Assembly: GCF_902150065.1 (NCBI RefSeq)
Contig: NC_043993.1
Span: 12,310,185-12,374,184, forward strand
Source of the DNA: Myripristis murdjan
Taxonomy: Eukaryota; Chordata; Actinopteri; Holocentriformes; Holocentridae
Length of the DNA: 64,000 bases
Direction: 5' to 3'
Part shown: positions 1-13,358 of the stretch, piece after piece
How the letters are laid out: every line of letters starts with the position of its first letter
How positions within the stretch are numbered: the first letter of the stretch is position 1
The notes under the pieces: model-generated
The model's database searches: none
Told to the model about the DNA's origin: nothing
The model's input: the letters and a program-made list of their open reading frames with translations, nothing else
Program-made: the position numbers and the translations under genes

Positions 1-3000
1 TAGAACAATTAATTCAAGCCCTGTGAAAATGTTGCTTCAGCTGTGTGACTTTGTGAACTCTCACTGATGAGACCTAAAAGCCTAATTTCACATTTTGTGT
101 TATTTTGTTTTTTAATCTTTATTTACATGCATGCTCTTTTTCTGCAGACTCACACACAGTGACACACATTCACACCTGGCAGCTGCCCAGTGCGACCACA
201 GTCTTCACTGTTGGCTACTGAGGAGCTCCACTGCAGCAAGTGCCTTGCACAGGGGCACTTCAGCTGTGATTCTTTAGGGAGGTCAGAGTGCCACTGATTC
301 ACTCCCCCATTTCATTTTGATCGATTGTTTGATCTCAAAGCATCAAACAAGCAAACGTCCGGTCACAAACCCATTTCTCTACCCTTTAGGTCACAGCTGT
401 GTGTGTATCTGTGTCACTTCTGTACCTTGTGTTTGAGTGTGAATAAACTCTCTCCACCCTGCCACGTGCCGCAGCCCCTTGTTTCAAAGTCCAGGCCTTC
501 CAGAATGAGGTTAAACCAACACCTTTACTGTAACTAATGAGGGCATTGAAAGAGATGAGAGAAAGGAGCAGAGGAAGACAGAGAGGCAGGAACAGAGAGC
601 AGTGGGCCCCTGTTCTTGGGGGTGAGAGGGTCCCAAGGATAACTATCTCTCTAATCATCCCCAGCTCTGTTTGAATTGGGTCCGCAGCTCAGGAGGGGAA
701 CACATTCATTAACCTTACGGTCCATCCACCGTGAAAACAAACACACATTACCCTCACATTCCATATGACTCACTGGCCTTTCACACCATCGTGAATGTTA
801 GCGCTGCTGGGCTGTTTCCTGTCTGCCTCGCCATGCCTCACCCTTCCTCGCCCTTCCTTGCTGCTGTGCTATCTGTCACATTAAACTTTTAACCTTCAGT
901 TTTGGAGGCTGAATGAAGCCGACCTAGCAGAGGCACTTTGTAATTATCACTGACTGCATTACAAAAGGTTGCAGTGGAAAAGGTTTATCAGCAGAATAAA
1001 TGGATAAAAAAGTCCAGGGCACGACTGCATCATATGGGAGATGTTATGCATGTTTTTTAGGATTGTGAGGCCTCTGATTAGTAGATTGAGCAATCCTTTG
1101 CCCAGCACAAAATAACGTGGCAAAAAGGCCTCTTGGTTGCACTGCATTAAAGAATAAATATGGCAGCTACATGCCAAACCAGTCCGATTTCCTTTCAATA
1201 ATCGAACTTTAGCTCTAACATCTGTACTGTAATGTAAATGTAAACTATTTCAGGGTCTAAAAGTGTTCTCAATCTCAATTTTGTTGCATTTCAGATGATC
1301 CTAATCTGTAGTTTATTTGTTCAGCCTTTTCTAGACATCAGGCATACCATCATCAGCTTGTGGGTTTTCTACTTTAACTCTATAAAGACCAGCAGAAGTG
1401 GAGTCCAGCTTTCATGACATTTTCCCCCATTATTTCCACTATGCACAAGCTCAGCTTCGTCCAGCTGCAAGACACAGTGATGTTCAGCTAATGATGGCTG
1501 ATTTTAACTGAGTGAAATTCTCAATGGCCAACACTATCTGGCTAAATAACTTAATCACTCATATGAAGTTGTGTCTAATCTACAGAAAAATGTTGTATCT
1601 TGGGCCTAATAGCTTTCAAGAGCGGATGTAGGCCAGCATTTTAATCTGAGAGCACAGACACACACACATATATACACACAAAGCTTGCTGATGTGGGGGT
1701 CACTATGTTATCATAAAAAACATACATCTGTAATCAGTCTATGTGCTATCATGCCTCTGTCTTGTGTCACAGCAACCGTGGTTTCACATGATTCAGAGCA
1801 GATAATTAACCATGTCAGCTTTCTCATATATAAAAACACAGTCTGCATGTGCCGTTAGGTATGTATGTGGTTATCCTTGAGTAAACATGCACAAGGCCAT
1901 TGATACCATGTGATCTACGCCTGTAGGCTTACTCCCAGATTTGATAAGGCCGACTTTATAGCTGAGCTGTTCCTGTCTCTTTTACAATAAAGGTGCAATA
2001 AAACAGATGTTATGCTCTATAGTCCCATAACGACATATCATAATACATGCTGGCTGTGTTATTGGGTGGGCTTTCTGTGGTGTCTCTGTGCAGCCATATA
2101 TTACTTGTCGGAGAATAGGTTTGGCAGGAAGCGGTGAGAAAAAAGTGTGATACTACATTATGTGTATTGTCTCAGCATTCTTGTATGAAGGAGTGTGCTA
2201 AATTGGCTATGGCTGTGATTCTGACAGAGGTATACCAACGCTGCACTGCCTTAAATGGGAAACAGAGAGAACCAGATCTTTGCTTTACTACAACATGGCC
2301 CTGATTAAGACCAGATTGGTCTGCCTGTGGTTGGTTCTGACCCACGGCCAAGTCCCACTGCAGGGACACGACTGTTTACTCTGTGTTATGCATACATTTA
2401 GGTATAATCTCTCCTCCCTTTGAGACCCACAGTTTTGCACTGGAAATCAAAAAGAGCACCTATCATTGCCATGTGGCTAGATAGATTAGGGGCACCAATG
2501 TACATTTTGTGGCCTTTTTTTCCCCATTTCTTTTCTTTAACAAAATTCTGGCATAAATATTTCAACAGCATTGACATATGATGTGTTGTGGTGACGATAA
2601 CAAATACCTTTACTTAGATATGAATCCACCTCCCATAAACCCTTTCTCACTCACTCACTCTTTCTCTCTCTCATCTATATGCTTAAAGTTGACCATTTTG
2701 TGAGTGGCAGACTTATTATTCTGGACTTATTTCTTATCTTTTAGGATGACGTGTTTTCCAAGCATCTCACATTTTGCCTCATCTGCAAAAAGGGGGATCA
2801 TTTTGTAATTAATCCTTGTTGCATTAGACAGTGTTTGGTGTGAGCCAAAACATCTGCAGCCTTAACATGAGTAAGACAAAGGGGTTTGCTGTGGATTTTT
2901 GACTGAGCAAGAATCCAACACTGCCTGTCAGCCTCCAGCCAGGAGGTGGAGGCAGAGCAGGCTTGCGTGTACCTGGGGTTCATATCAGCAGAGAGCTGGT

Positions 3001-5204
3001 AATACAGAGGGCAGAGTGGACTGGAGGAGGCTCAGGGTTTTCAAGTCATGCAAAGGACTACTAAGCATGAAGGAAACATTTTTGGCCTGCACACTGTAAT
3101 CGCCCTGCAGATGCAGGGCGACTACACCGCCTCTACCAGCTAACCTGGGATGCATTTCACATTCCTTTGCTCTGCACGAGACGACATTGGCATGTACTGT
3201 TTTCCTGTACATTCTCTGCACATGAGTCAGCACATATGACGTTATACATTGCACATGTGCTAAGTATGTGCTGCCTTCATCCATGCACTAATCACAAAAG
3301 CGATACTGAGAGTCTGCATCGATGCACATGTGCTGTGCATATTGTCATTTGGCTGCACATGTGGTACCTCAATCCAGACTTTTGATAAGGGGACAATAAT
3401 CTTGGAGTGTACACATCCAAATTGGCACATGCTGTCCGTGTTTTCTCCATGTTTAAAGTGAATATATTTTCACTGTCTGTAGTTTACTGTAGACACCTAG
3501 ACACCCTCTGTGTGCCCCTTTGCAGACTTATTTATGTGAAAATGTTGCAACATTTGATCTATGTTTGATTTCACACATCCAGTTCCTTCCTAGCACATAG
3601 ATGTGTAGTTCTTCATAATCATGTTATATTTTGCATACATTTATGATAAAATGTAATTATAGCTTGTATATAATTTTATGTCTCTACTGCTTCACACAAC
3701 ATATACACTGAATGTTTGTATGATTAACTGTTGTGTATGTTCTGTGTCTGTTCTTAAAGTTTTCTCTGCAAATTCTTCTGCTGTTATATCACACACCCTA
3801 ATAGCTGAGGTGACATGACCCTCAACTTGCCTCACCTTATCTTATCAATACTCAGAGGTTTACTCTCTGGGTTTAGGAGCTGGTGTCTCTCTGCTACTAT
3901 CTAGTGGCCAAAGGGGAGAGTTCATTTTCTTTGGGGAAAGAGGAGCCACACAGCACCCAGTTAGCTGTCAAAACACCGCAGTGTTTGCTGGCAAGGTTAG
4001 TAGCTCCAATGTAACAGAATAGAAGCGAATAAAACAAATGCTTGGCTTGCAAAGTCACCTTAAATGTGTGCTGAGGTCCTCTTCACCTCTCTTCTGCTGT
4101 AACAACCCTACACTGAACTTGACATGATGGATAAATGTAACTATAACAGCAACAAGTCACACAAAAAACATTTTTTGTCATTTCAAGGTATTTTGTCACT
4201 TGTGGTTTGATACATTAAATTATGTTATTACAAAGTGGGTCTGATTTCTCTCAGTGTGTGTGATATAGAAAACAACCTCTATTGCTATTCCTAATCAACA
4301 CGAGAGAAGTACTGCTATGTGCAGAGCATCCACAGCCAGCTTTGTCTGCATCATACACAGGTATTAAACTTAGAAAACAGTATTTTACTTTGTTTGTTTA
4401 TGTATTTATTTTTCTGCAGCTGTCTTAAGTTAAATTCCAAAATTTCATACAAAGGTTCAATGCAACACAAAAGGCAAACTTGTGTTGAACAATATGAGCT
4501 TGTAGAAAAGTGCACATTCATTAGCCACATGCACGCACGCACACACCGAAAATATAAAGTAAAAGCAATGTAATAAAATGAGTACAAATTAATTAAGGAG
4601 GAGGGCAATAGGTCTGGTTTTACATGCATGTCAAGACATGTACACATATGTCAGGCTTTTGCTTGAAGGTCACTAAAAGTTTGAAGACAGTTAATAGATG
4701 AGCAAAACTTTTTTGGCAACAATGTTGCCTTGTTTATATCACTTTCCAGGTATTATCACCGTGATAAAGGCAATAGCCTAACAACTGCACACAGGTTATA
4801 AAGAGGTCAAGTGTCACGTGTCACAACTTTTTGCGTTTTTAATTTAAACAAATTAAATTACAATATAAAGCATAATAAACAATCAAAAACATAAAATACA
4901 TAAGTATATCAGATATAGTAAGAAGCAAAGGGACGCAGTTGAAGACCAAAACAGTGTCACAGGTGTGTTCCTTCGTGCTAGCCGTACTTTACGTCATCAA
5001 AACACGCCACGCTGGGCAGGCATGGAGGAGCATTCATGCTGAAGAGTTTGTGACCTTCTCAAGTCACTCCCTTGAAATAACCTCGGTGGGCTGATGATTC
5101 TTTAATCGTACGCTGATATAAGTTACTTTGTGACAGTGGAGAGTGAAGTCGGTGTCTGGTGCGTCCTGGTAATCAGTGACCGCAGCAAAAACATTTGGTA
5201 ATAT
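1..5204. other. intergenic, no gene seen
   Basis: No stretch shows conserved protein sequence flanked by splice sites on either strand. Visible content is AT-rich unique DNA, a short CA-rich run near 1660-1680 and a stretch at about 200-260 whose phrase 'gtgccttgcacaggggcacttcag' belongs to a wording common in dispersed fish repeats. The short open frames here are all under 100 codons and look random in composition. Confidence 0.5.
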
Positions 5205-5216
5205 GCTAACGTTAGC
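5205..5216. promoter_or_regulatory. GCTAACGTTAGC palindrome upstream of mrps17
   Basis: A perfect 12-bp palindrome, followed by further GTTAGC and GAGGTTAGC copies to about 5232. It lies about 290 bp before the mrps17 start codon and close to a plausible end of a non-coding first exon (GAG/GTTTGA at 5265/5266). Similar GCTAAC/GTTAGC clusters sit near other gene starts in this window. A role in promoter function is inference. Confidence 0.4.
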
Positions 5217-5506
5217 TGCAGCGAGGTTAGCTGGCACGTCCAGAGCAGCGTCACTTGCTGCAGAGGTTTGAAACGGTATCTTTTAACTAACTAAATTGTT
5301 ATTATCTGTCGCTGCTTATTCTATGACAGTGCATTTCATTAAGATGTAACTCGGGCCAGTTGTTAGACAGTATCAAAGAGCGAGTAAGGTGTATAGTTTT
5401 AGCTCTTCCCAGCCATCTGATCAGGTAACACTCAGCACACTGACTGTGTACACTTACTAATCCCTGTTGATTTTATGCACCACAGGCTTCAATAAACATT
5501 TCCAGG

Positions 5507-6618
5507 ATGTCAGTGAAGCAGGCGTCAGTTCATGCGAAATGGATCATCGGCAGGGTGATTGGGACCAAGATGCAGAAAACAGCCAAAGTGAGAGTGACGA
5601 GGCTGGTGCTGGACCCTTACCTGCTCAAGGTACAGTAACACTGGGTCCTGCTGCCTGGGCAAGGAGATAGATGACATGGAATACCCTGTACTGTTGAAAT
5701 TTTAAAAAGTGTGTGTAACCACATAAAGGCATTGCAGGGTTTCTAATGTCCAGTGCCACAGGTTTTTCATTCCCTGACCAGCAGAAATGGATGATAACAG
5801 AGTTGGCAGAGTTTAAGACATAAGAGAATAGTTGTAGTTGCTGACTGACAGGATGTATTGTATTGGGTTCCGTTGTTTTGAAACACTCGAATGCACACAT
5901 AGCATATTTTTTAAATGGCACAAGACATCATTTAATATTAGTAGAAAACTTGGCAGTAATAAACCAGGGGGGTGCCGCTCTGCTCAGCACTCGTACCCAC
6001 TGCTGTAGTGCTTGGAACGCCCAAGTGGGTGTCCATTTCACTTGGACCGGGGACCGGAGGAGTGCAAACACACTCAGGCTGTGGTACCGTGCGTTTAAAA
6101 AAAAAAAAACGCCGATATTTTCGCCTGTTTTTCAGGCGGCTGGAGCCGACGCGACATGAATTATTTCACTTACGGGGGTACAAGTCTGATTCTCCTCTGT
6201 TCTCCTGTTCCACTGCTGTTGAAGACGGCAGACGGTGCAGTTTCAAATGGGACGGCATACCACTTTGTTTACTAATGTTGAGGATGAGGCCAAGGAAGGA
6301 TAAAACCCCTCAGGTTCATGCCAAAAAATGGAGTGAAATGCTCTTATACTTTGGATTATGATGTGGTAAAAGACTTGTCCTGAACTCCTGAGGCATTTCT
6401 AAGATATTCTTTAGAGAACTGAGTGGCATTCATCATTCTGTACCACATCATAACACGTTGGCGTGCCCTCCCCTGTGATACTGCAGTCTGCCTTTAATTT
6501 TGCCAGAACAAACATCATGCAGTTAATCAGTTTGTTTGCTATTGACCTTCAAATAATTGGCATCCATGAGTAAACCAGATGTACGACTCTGATGGAGATG
6601 TTTCATTGCTGTACATTT

Positions 6619-6663
<45 letters not shown>

Positions 6664-7034
6664 AGAACAAACAAAAACTAATGGTATCCACTGTTGTCAT
6701 TTCATCCCCACAGTACTACAACAAGAGGAAGACCTACTTTGCCCATGATGCTTTGCAGCAGTGCACGGTGGGAGACATTGTCCTTCTGAAGGCCCTGCCT
6801 GAGGCCAGGTCCAAACATGTGAAGCATGAACTGGCTGAGATAGTGCATAAAGTTGGCCGGGTGGTTGATCCACTCACGGGGAAGAAAGTGGCAGGGACTG
6901 AGTTTCTGGAGCCTCTGAGTGACGCTGCACACAGCCTGGGAGAGGAGCAGACAACGTTAGCAGAAAAACTCCAGGAGCTGAACATCTCCGCTGCCGCCAC
7001 TGGAACTGAGTCAAGCACTGCACAAACATCCTGA
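5507..7034 (+). CDS. mrps17: mitochondrial small ribosomal subunit protein uS17m (MRPS17)
   Basis: Structural protein of the mitochondrial ribosome small subunit; the uS17 family binds 12S rRNA. Two coding exons join in phase 0: 5507-5629 (41 codons, donor gtacag) and 6714-7034 (acceptor ccccacag), giving 147 aa; the human protein is about 130 aa. The first exon carries the S17 OB-fold start (residues 14-28, [15 protein letters not shown]). The second has the family signature around [20 protein letters not shown]. The C-terminal 30 residues are Ala/Thr/Ser/Glu-rich and probably disordered. The start ATG is 21 bases inside an exon that begins at 5486 after a clear acceptor (caccacag), so an upstream non-coding exon is expected, probably ending near 5265. 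The intron carries a 36-base A run just before the last exon. An ATTAAA poly(A) signal lies about 60 bp after the stop. The next gene, nipsnap2, follows on the same strand 1.2 kb downstream, as in human. Confidence 0.93.
6627..6662 (+). repeat. poly(A) tract in mrps17 intron
   Basis: About 36 consecutive A residues ending some 50 bases before the final mrps17 acceptor. It may be the tail of a lost retroposon, but no recognisable body precedes it. Confidence 0.8.
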
Positions 7035-7095
7035 CCTCATGTTGCAAAACTGAATTCAGGCTTTTCTTGTATGTAATATGTAATAATGTTTGTTT

Positions 7096-7101
7096 ATTAA
7101 A
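7096..7101 (+). promoter_or_regulatory. poly(A) signal ATTAAA of mrps17
   Basis: ATTAAA 62 bases after the mrps17 stop codon. A second candidate, AATAAA, occurs at 7248-7253. Confidence 0.5.
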
Positions 7102-7265
7102 TGTCACTCTGCAGTTAAGCGGTTCCTGTATCAGGTATTAATCTAAATAGGAGCGTACAAAGATATGCACCACTGTTGGAGATGCATGAAATATTTTGGA
7201 GATCCTAAGTAGTGTTTTTGCTAACTAACCCAGTTACTGGAATTCACAATAAAATGACACTGAGA

Positions 7266-7428
7266 GGGGGCTCACAGTGTATAGTGTGTAGCATGTGATA
7301 CCAAGGCTACCTCAGGCCTCCTGCAGGAACTGAGGTTTGAATCAGGCCCAGACCCTCTGCTGCATGTCACCCCTCCGTCTGCATCCACTGTGAAGGTCTA
7401 ATAAAGCACGGATGCCCCAAAAAAAACT
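7266..7428 (+). mobile_element. tRNA-derived SINE-like element
   Basis: An A-box-like start (ggctcacagtgtatag) is followed about 60 bases on by a B-box-like GGTTTGAATC at 7335-7344. A body with 'ctgctgcatgtcacccc' comes next, then a tail with 'aataaagcacggatgcccc' and an A run. The same body phrase occurs reversed at 46.7 kb. It resembles tRNA-derived fish SINEs; the family name is not assigned. Confidence 0.55.
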
Positions 7429-8255
7429 TATTAAAAAAAAAGACACACAAAATCAATTCATAGTGCTGCCAAATCCACAGTGCACACAAATCAGTGTTTA
7501 AAGTCTGAGTATTTGCATTATACCCCATTGTAAGACGTTTTTCACTGTCCAGTCCTTTATCCTTGCTGTAGTCTGTGCATGGTGCAGTCAGCCCTCTCAT
7601 CAGTGGCATTTAGTGGATCTCTCATAGAAACTGACAGATCCATTAGAAAGGAATGGAGTTTGATGCCTTTTCTGTGATCTACAGGCTAATCAGTAAACCC
7701 ACACTAATTCACTGACACTGATCATTTTCCTGCTAAAGTTTCTTTAAAGTCATTCAGTCCATTTCTGTAAATGGGGGCGTTTCCATATGATGATGTTCTG
7801 TACAGAGTGAACCAAGCTAATTAATGTTTACTAATTCGACTTGAAAAGTTTAATGGAAACACAGGACTGCTGGTTTCTGCTGAATTAAAGTACAGACTGA
7901 TGTCTCTGGTTCAACACCCAGTCAGAGTGCCAAATGGACATGAAAACAAGTGAAATGTCATTTAGTAGTTGTCTCAGGTTTAGTTTGTGAGGTATAATCC
8001 GGTGGAAAATCAGAGTTAACGGGGTGATCTTTGGAGCACGACATAGATCTGTACATTTGAACACTTACGGTGCGTTATGCGCTTCAACAACTTTTTTTCC
8101 AAATACACAGGGTTGAGTTTTCGAGTTGTTTGTGTAGTGTATAAAGTTGCTGTGTGAACAGGTAAGTGTCATGAGGTCAGAGCCGTGCAGGAGCTCCGGG
8201 GCTGCAGCTGCAGTCTCTCCAAACAACCAGCAGCCACAGCAGCGACGGGGGAAAG

Positions 8256-11200
8256 ATGGCGACCCGAGTCCTTCAAAGTATGGGCAACGGCCTGAAACAC
8301 ACCAAACAGGGGCTCCAGGCCAACGGCCAGGGCACGGTCATCATCAGGTTGGATTTTTAACATGAATACCATGAATGCTAGTGGAAAAAATCTTAAGAAT
8401 ATATCGCATTTCTGTAGCGTTAACATCAATGACAAAGTATGGCATGCTAGCTAGCTAACGCTAAAGTTATGCTAACTACGGCGCCGTCAATTTCCATGTA
8501 ACGTAGCTCACTTGCTAGCTAGCTAGGCTAGCTAGCAAGATATCACGAAATTGCTAATTTATTGCTGAAGCTAATTATCACCCCCTGCCCTGCAAAGTTA
8601 CAAAGTAGCTTGTTGTAGCATTTGTTCGTCGCACACTTTGCATTTTTGTGCTTGGAAGTGCAGTAGCTTTGTGAAAAAGGCAAAACCAGCGCTGAGTTCC
8701 TGTCAGTCCAAACCAGAATACAACTTCAAGGTCAAAATGCAGCGACTGCCTTCACAGACACAGTTTGGTGTGTGTGGCACCGTGCTTTGCTGTGGGCACA
8801 GAGGAGAGGAAAGCTTGCCGTGATATCAGCATGTCATCTACTGAAGCCTTATGGTGTATTTTATCTTTGCTGAAAATGTTTGAATTTGGTCTGCTGTGTT
8901 GTGCTGTTGTAATCACGACTGCTGGAAACCTGCTAGTAGCTTCCTGGCTGTCAGTCAGCAGCAGCCACCAACTCTAAACAACATGCCAAGTGTCATATTT
9001 TCTGTTTTGAGCAAATAAAGTATCGAGAGGCTGCTCAAAAGTGTTAGTCAACGTGAGCGAGAAAATGTAGACTAATCCTTGGCTACTTATGGTCTTCTCA
9101 GTTCCTGGCCTCTTAGCTGTGGATTTTTCCTTTTTTTTAAATGGATGTGTTGGATAGTCTGGATAAATTAGTTCAAAGCTCAAAGCTGATCATCAGGAAT
9201 AATGCTACCCAACACTGCCTTTCCACACACGTTTGAGTATTTTTTCTCATGCATTTCACACATTGACAATACAGACACACTTACTGTACATTTCAGACGT
9301 CTCCAAAATAAATTAACAGACAATAAACAAAATTAAGGCATTACAATTCGAGTAAACAATTACACTACCAAGAGTAAATAAAACAGTGGAAAAATTAAAT
9401 AAAGTAACATTTTTAAAAAGGGGAAAAATATACATAGATTTATACATAGCTTTAACGACAACACAGTAGGATGGTCTTTTATGACACTAGTGTGGTGGCA
9501 TTAGAGGGACCAGTCATGTGAGAGGGGAGATTCTCTGTGTACCTGATGTAAAGTTTCTATATTTTATAGAAAAAAAAGATCTTATTCCTTAGTTAATAGG
9601 TTATCTTTTCTAGAGGTATGCAATATGCAGTTTTTCCACTTCTGAGAGCCACTATTCAATTGGCAATGGGAGAACTTACTTCCATTTTATTGTAATACAT
9701 TTTCTGGCAATGGCCAGTGGGATCTCTGTAAGCTTGATGTAAGAATAGATTTTGAGAGGCTGCCCAAAAGGCATATCTCAGGATCAGTTGGGTTCCACAG
9801 GCATTTTAAATGAATGTAGCCTGCATTGACCTGCATCTTACTTGATATTCCACCTTTTGAATGGTCGTGGGTTATTTTCGTGGAACAGATGACATGCATG
9901 TTTGCATCTCTCTTGTGCTTCTTTGTACCCCAGGAGCCTCTCGGCCTCCCACAACAGGAACCGTGAGGACAGCTGGTTCAAATCTCTGTTTGTTAGAAAG
10001 GTTGACCCCAGAAAAGACGCTCACTCTCATCTCCTCGCCAAGAAGGAGGACAACAACCTGTACAAAATACAGTGTATGTACTGCCTGTGGCTTGCTGTGG
10101 CCGTTGTGACGGCCCTTTGTACAGAACTAGCCCCCACCCCTTTGGTTGTGTTTTTCAATAGACTTAAGATGGATTAAAAGATGTAAGACCTGTAAGACCC
10201 TCTTTTCCAGAACATGTATGAAATCTGTCACATGTTGTACTGCCTCACTCAAGATTTTTTCCCCCTTGCAGTTCACAATGTCAAGCCAGAGTGCCTTGAT
10301 GCCTACAACAAACTTTGGTAAGAGGCCCCTCCATTTCTCTCTAACTTTACCTAAAAGCCTGAACAAGGACGTGGTTTTGTAAACAGTGCACATGTCGATT
10401 TATTTGTAGCTGATTCTGTCCTACGTATGTTTGTTTTGGTGCATGTGCTTATCCTTAGTGAGGACGTTTTGCCTTCCATTCATGCCGACCCTGAGTACCC
10501 TTGTGAGCTGGTGGGCACCTGGAACACGTGGTATGGAGAGCAGGATCAGGCAGGTAAGAGCACACCCTCAAGCTCCTTGTCTGAACACACATTAACAATA
10601 ACATGCCTTATCAAGGATTCACATTCAAGCAATAACCTTGGTTTGGATCGGCAGTTTGACTGATTGATTGAGTCCTGAGCACAAGAAAGCATGCATGAGA
10701 CAAGTACAGTTCAAACCTGCAAAAACAGACTGAGATGATCTCATGAATCAAGGCACATGCGAGGTTAAAGCTTTAAAATCAGACTACACTGGAACAATTA
10801 CAGGAATGAAAGCACTCGGAGATGAATGCTTTTTATAAGTTAGCCCGTGAACCCCCATAGAATACTCCTTCCAGGTTTTTGCCGCTGGGGAGTAGACCGA
10901 GTTGTAGGGGATTTCAAAACTGCACAATTTAATTTCTATTTCTGCCTTTAATGACTCAGTCACAGACATCTTTCCAAGAGTCTTACAGTTGCTCTCCTTC
11001 CCTCTGACACAAACAGCCACTTTTTCTTCTATTGCGCGTTAGTTAATTATAGCCAGGGCTGTGTTGCACATTCTCTGGCTGCAGTCCATGTTGTCCCTGT
11101 GATGACATTTGTCATTGCCCAGTTGTAACCTCCCTCTAGTGTTACAGTGCTTTCTTGATATATTGGCAACCTTATAAAAAAGAATCTAAAGGTCATTTAT

Positions 11201-13323
11201 AATAGTGAGGTGTATACTAGGAAAATGTAGAAATTTATATTTAGAGAGAGAGGGTGTTTCTTAGACAGTATCTGAGGTGTATCCTGTGGAAGCTGGTTGG
11301 GATCTTTGACGGTCTTAGTGCTGCTGTGATCGTTGTTTAAATAAAATTTTAAGCTAAATTTATATTTCATCAGTATGATTCATTTAGACCATGTACTCAG
11401 TATATTTAGATTATTGTTTGTCTGTGTCTGCATCTCAGTGGGGTATCTGGTGTCGAGCAGGTTTAGCTGAGATTTTCTCTGTAGTATGTACTACTAGATT
11501 GTCTAATATTAGTGTATTGGATGTGATTTTGCTTGACTGTGATTATAGGATAGAGATATTTTTTTTTACTTTTTTAGGGGAAAATTTCTTTTTTTGCTTT
11601 TTCCCTCTGCCTCACAAGGTACAACCTCACTTATAAAAGGAAGTTCCAGATTCAAGCTAATGTCGGAGTGTGAACGATATGTGGCTGCCAGGTGTCGGTG
11701 GTTATGGAAGTATTTGAAGAATTAGTTGTGACAAAGCAGCTTTCATGCTGATTAAGGACGTTCACCCAGTGAGATTTTGAATTCCTGTCTTTCCTACATG
11801 CAGTCATCTTCATATCACTGTCATATTGTACGCAAGTCCACGTCTAGCATTTCTCCAGGATGTTTACATTTCAGTCAGTGCTCTTTATACAGCTCTATGT
11901 TGTTTAAGTAAGTCAGTAGATTTGCCACAAAGAGCCAAAGCACCTTTCTTTTTCCTCTTTTTTTTCAAAATTTGTTTTTGTTTTTACATGATGGTATAAA
12001 GGCCTCTGTGTTGTCAGTTGCATCTTGCAAGATGGTGGTATTTTAAAATGGCAGCATGTTTTTTCACACCAGCCTTTCACCTGTATAATGTTACCTATAA
12101 GTAAATGTAGTTGTATCAGTCAGCTCTAGTGTTTTAATGTTGCAGTTGCTTATGGGAATGGCCTGGAGTTCATGGCTGAAAGAATGAGGAAATGCTGGCT
12201 CGCAGACATGTATAAATGATAATAGAGAGCCACATTAATTTTCACTCTTCTGCTCCTTGTATCCTAGTTCACCTGTGGAGATATCGGGGAGGATACCCGG
12301 CCCTCACCGATGTCATGAACAAACTCAGGCAGAATAAGGTATGGGGTGGTCGGTTAGTGCAGCGAATTGGCAACTGGGGTCCAGTGAGCCACCTTTGGCA
12401 GTGCACCCCTTAAATATGATTCTGGACCAGTTTAAGGCCAACCCACCTGTGTGCAGTGAATGTTGTAGAAAATAGTTTCTGTTTGTATCACTTATTTGTT
12501 GTTTTTCAACACTTAGGATGTGCATCTGTTTGATGTTGCTAAATTAGTTTCTTTTAAAATTCATTTACTTGGGTACTTTGTGGGTCTAATCCATTTCAAA
12601 GGAGATATATGAGCAGGGGTTCCTTTTCCACTGATTTTTCAGTTTCACTGTATTGAGAAGGAAAGATATGATGGCTGAAAATGAATATCAAAGATAATTT
12701 TGTAATTAGCAAATCAGTTTTAAACTATTAAGGTCACCCGCTTCAAAATTAACCAGTTATTGCTCACAGACCCTGACAGATATATGAAATGCCCACCCTT
12801 GTTCTAACTTGCTACAGGTCATCATGCTTGCTGAGAGGTGTTTTTTTTTTTTTTTTTTTTTTTTTTTGTAGGTGCATAAAATGTCTTGATCTCAGTTGAT
12901 AAAATAAATATGCCTGACTTAAATGGTCCTGATCTACCCTGCTGTCAAACCAGAGTAATAATACTTGTTATTATTTTAGAGTATTGGTGGGCTGAGCTGA
13001 GATTACTGAGTGACTTGTTTGGGAATGTTTGTCTTTGCTGTAGGAGTTTATGGACTACAGAAATGAGAGGGGGAAGATGCTGCTGTCCCGCAGGAACCAG
13101 CTGCTGCTGGAGTTCAGCTTCTGGAACGAGCCGGTTCCCCGCTCAGGACCCAACATCTACGAGCTCCGCTCATACCAACTCAGGGTAAACCACTGTCACA
13201 CAGTGTGTGTGTGTGTGTGTGTAGGTACCTATCTAAGGCAGAACCACTGAGGGAAGTCCTCTCTGATGGACTCCATCCTGGACACAGAACAGTGCTGGAT
13301 GCTACTGTCTCATTACCCCCAGT

Positions 13324-13358
<35 letters not shown>
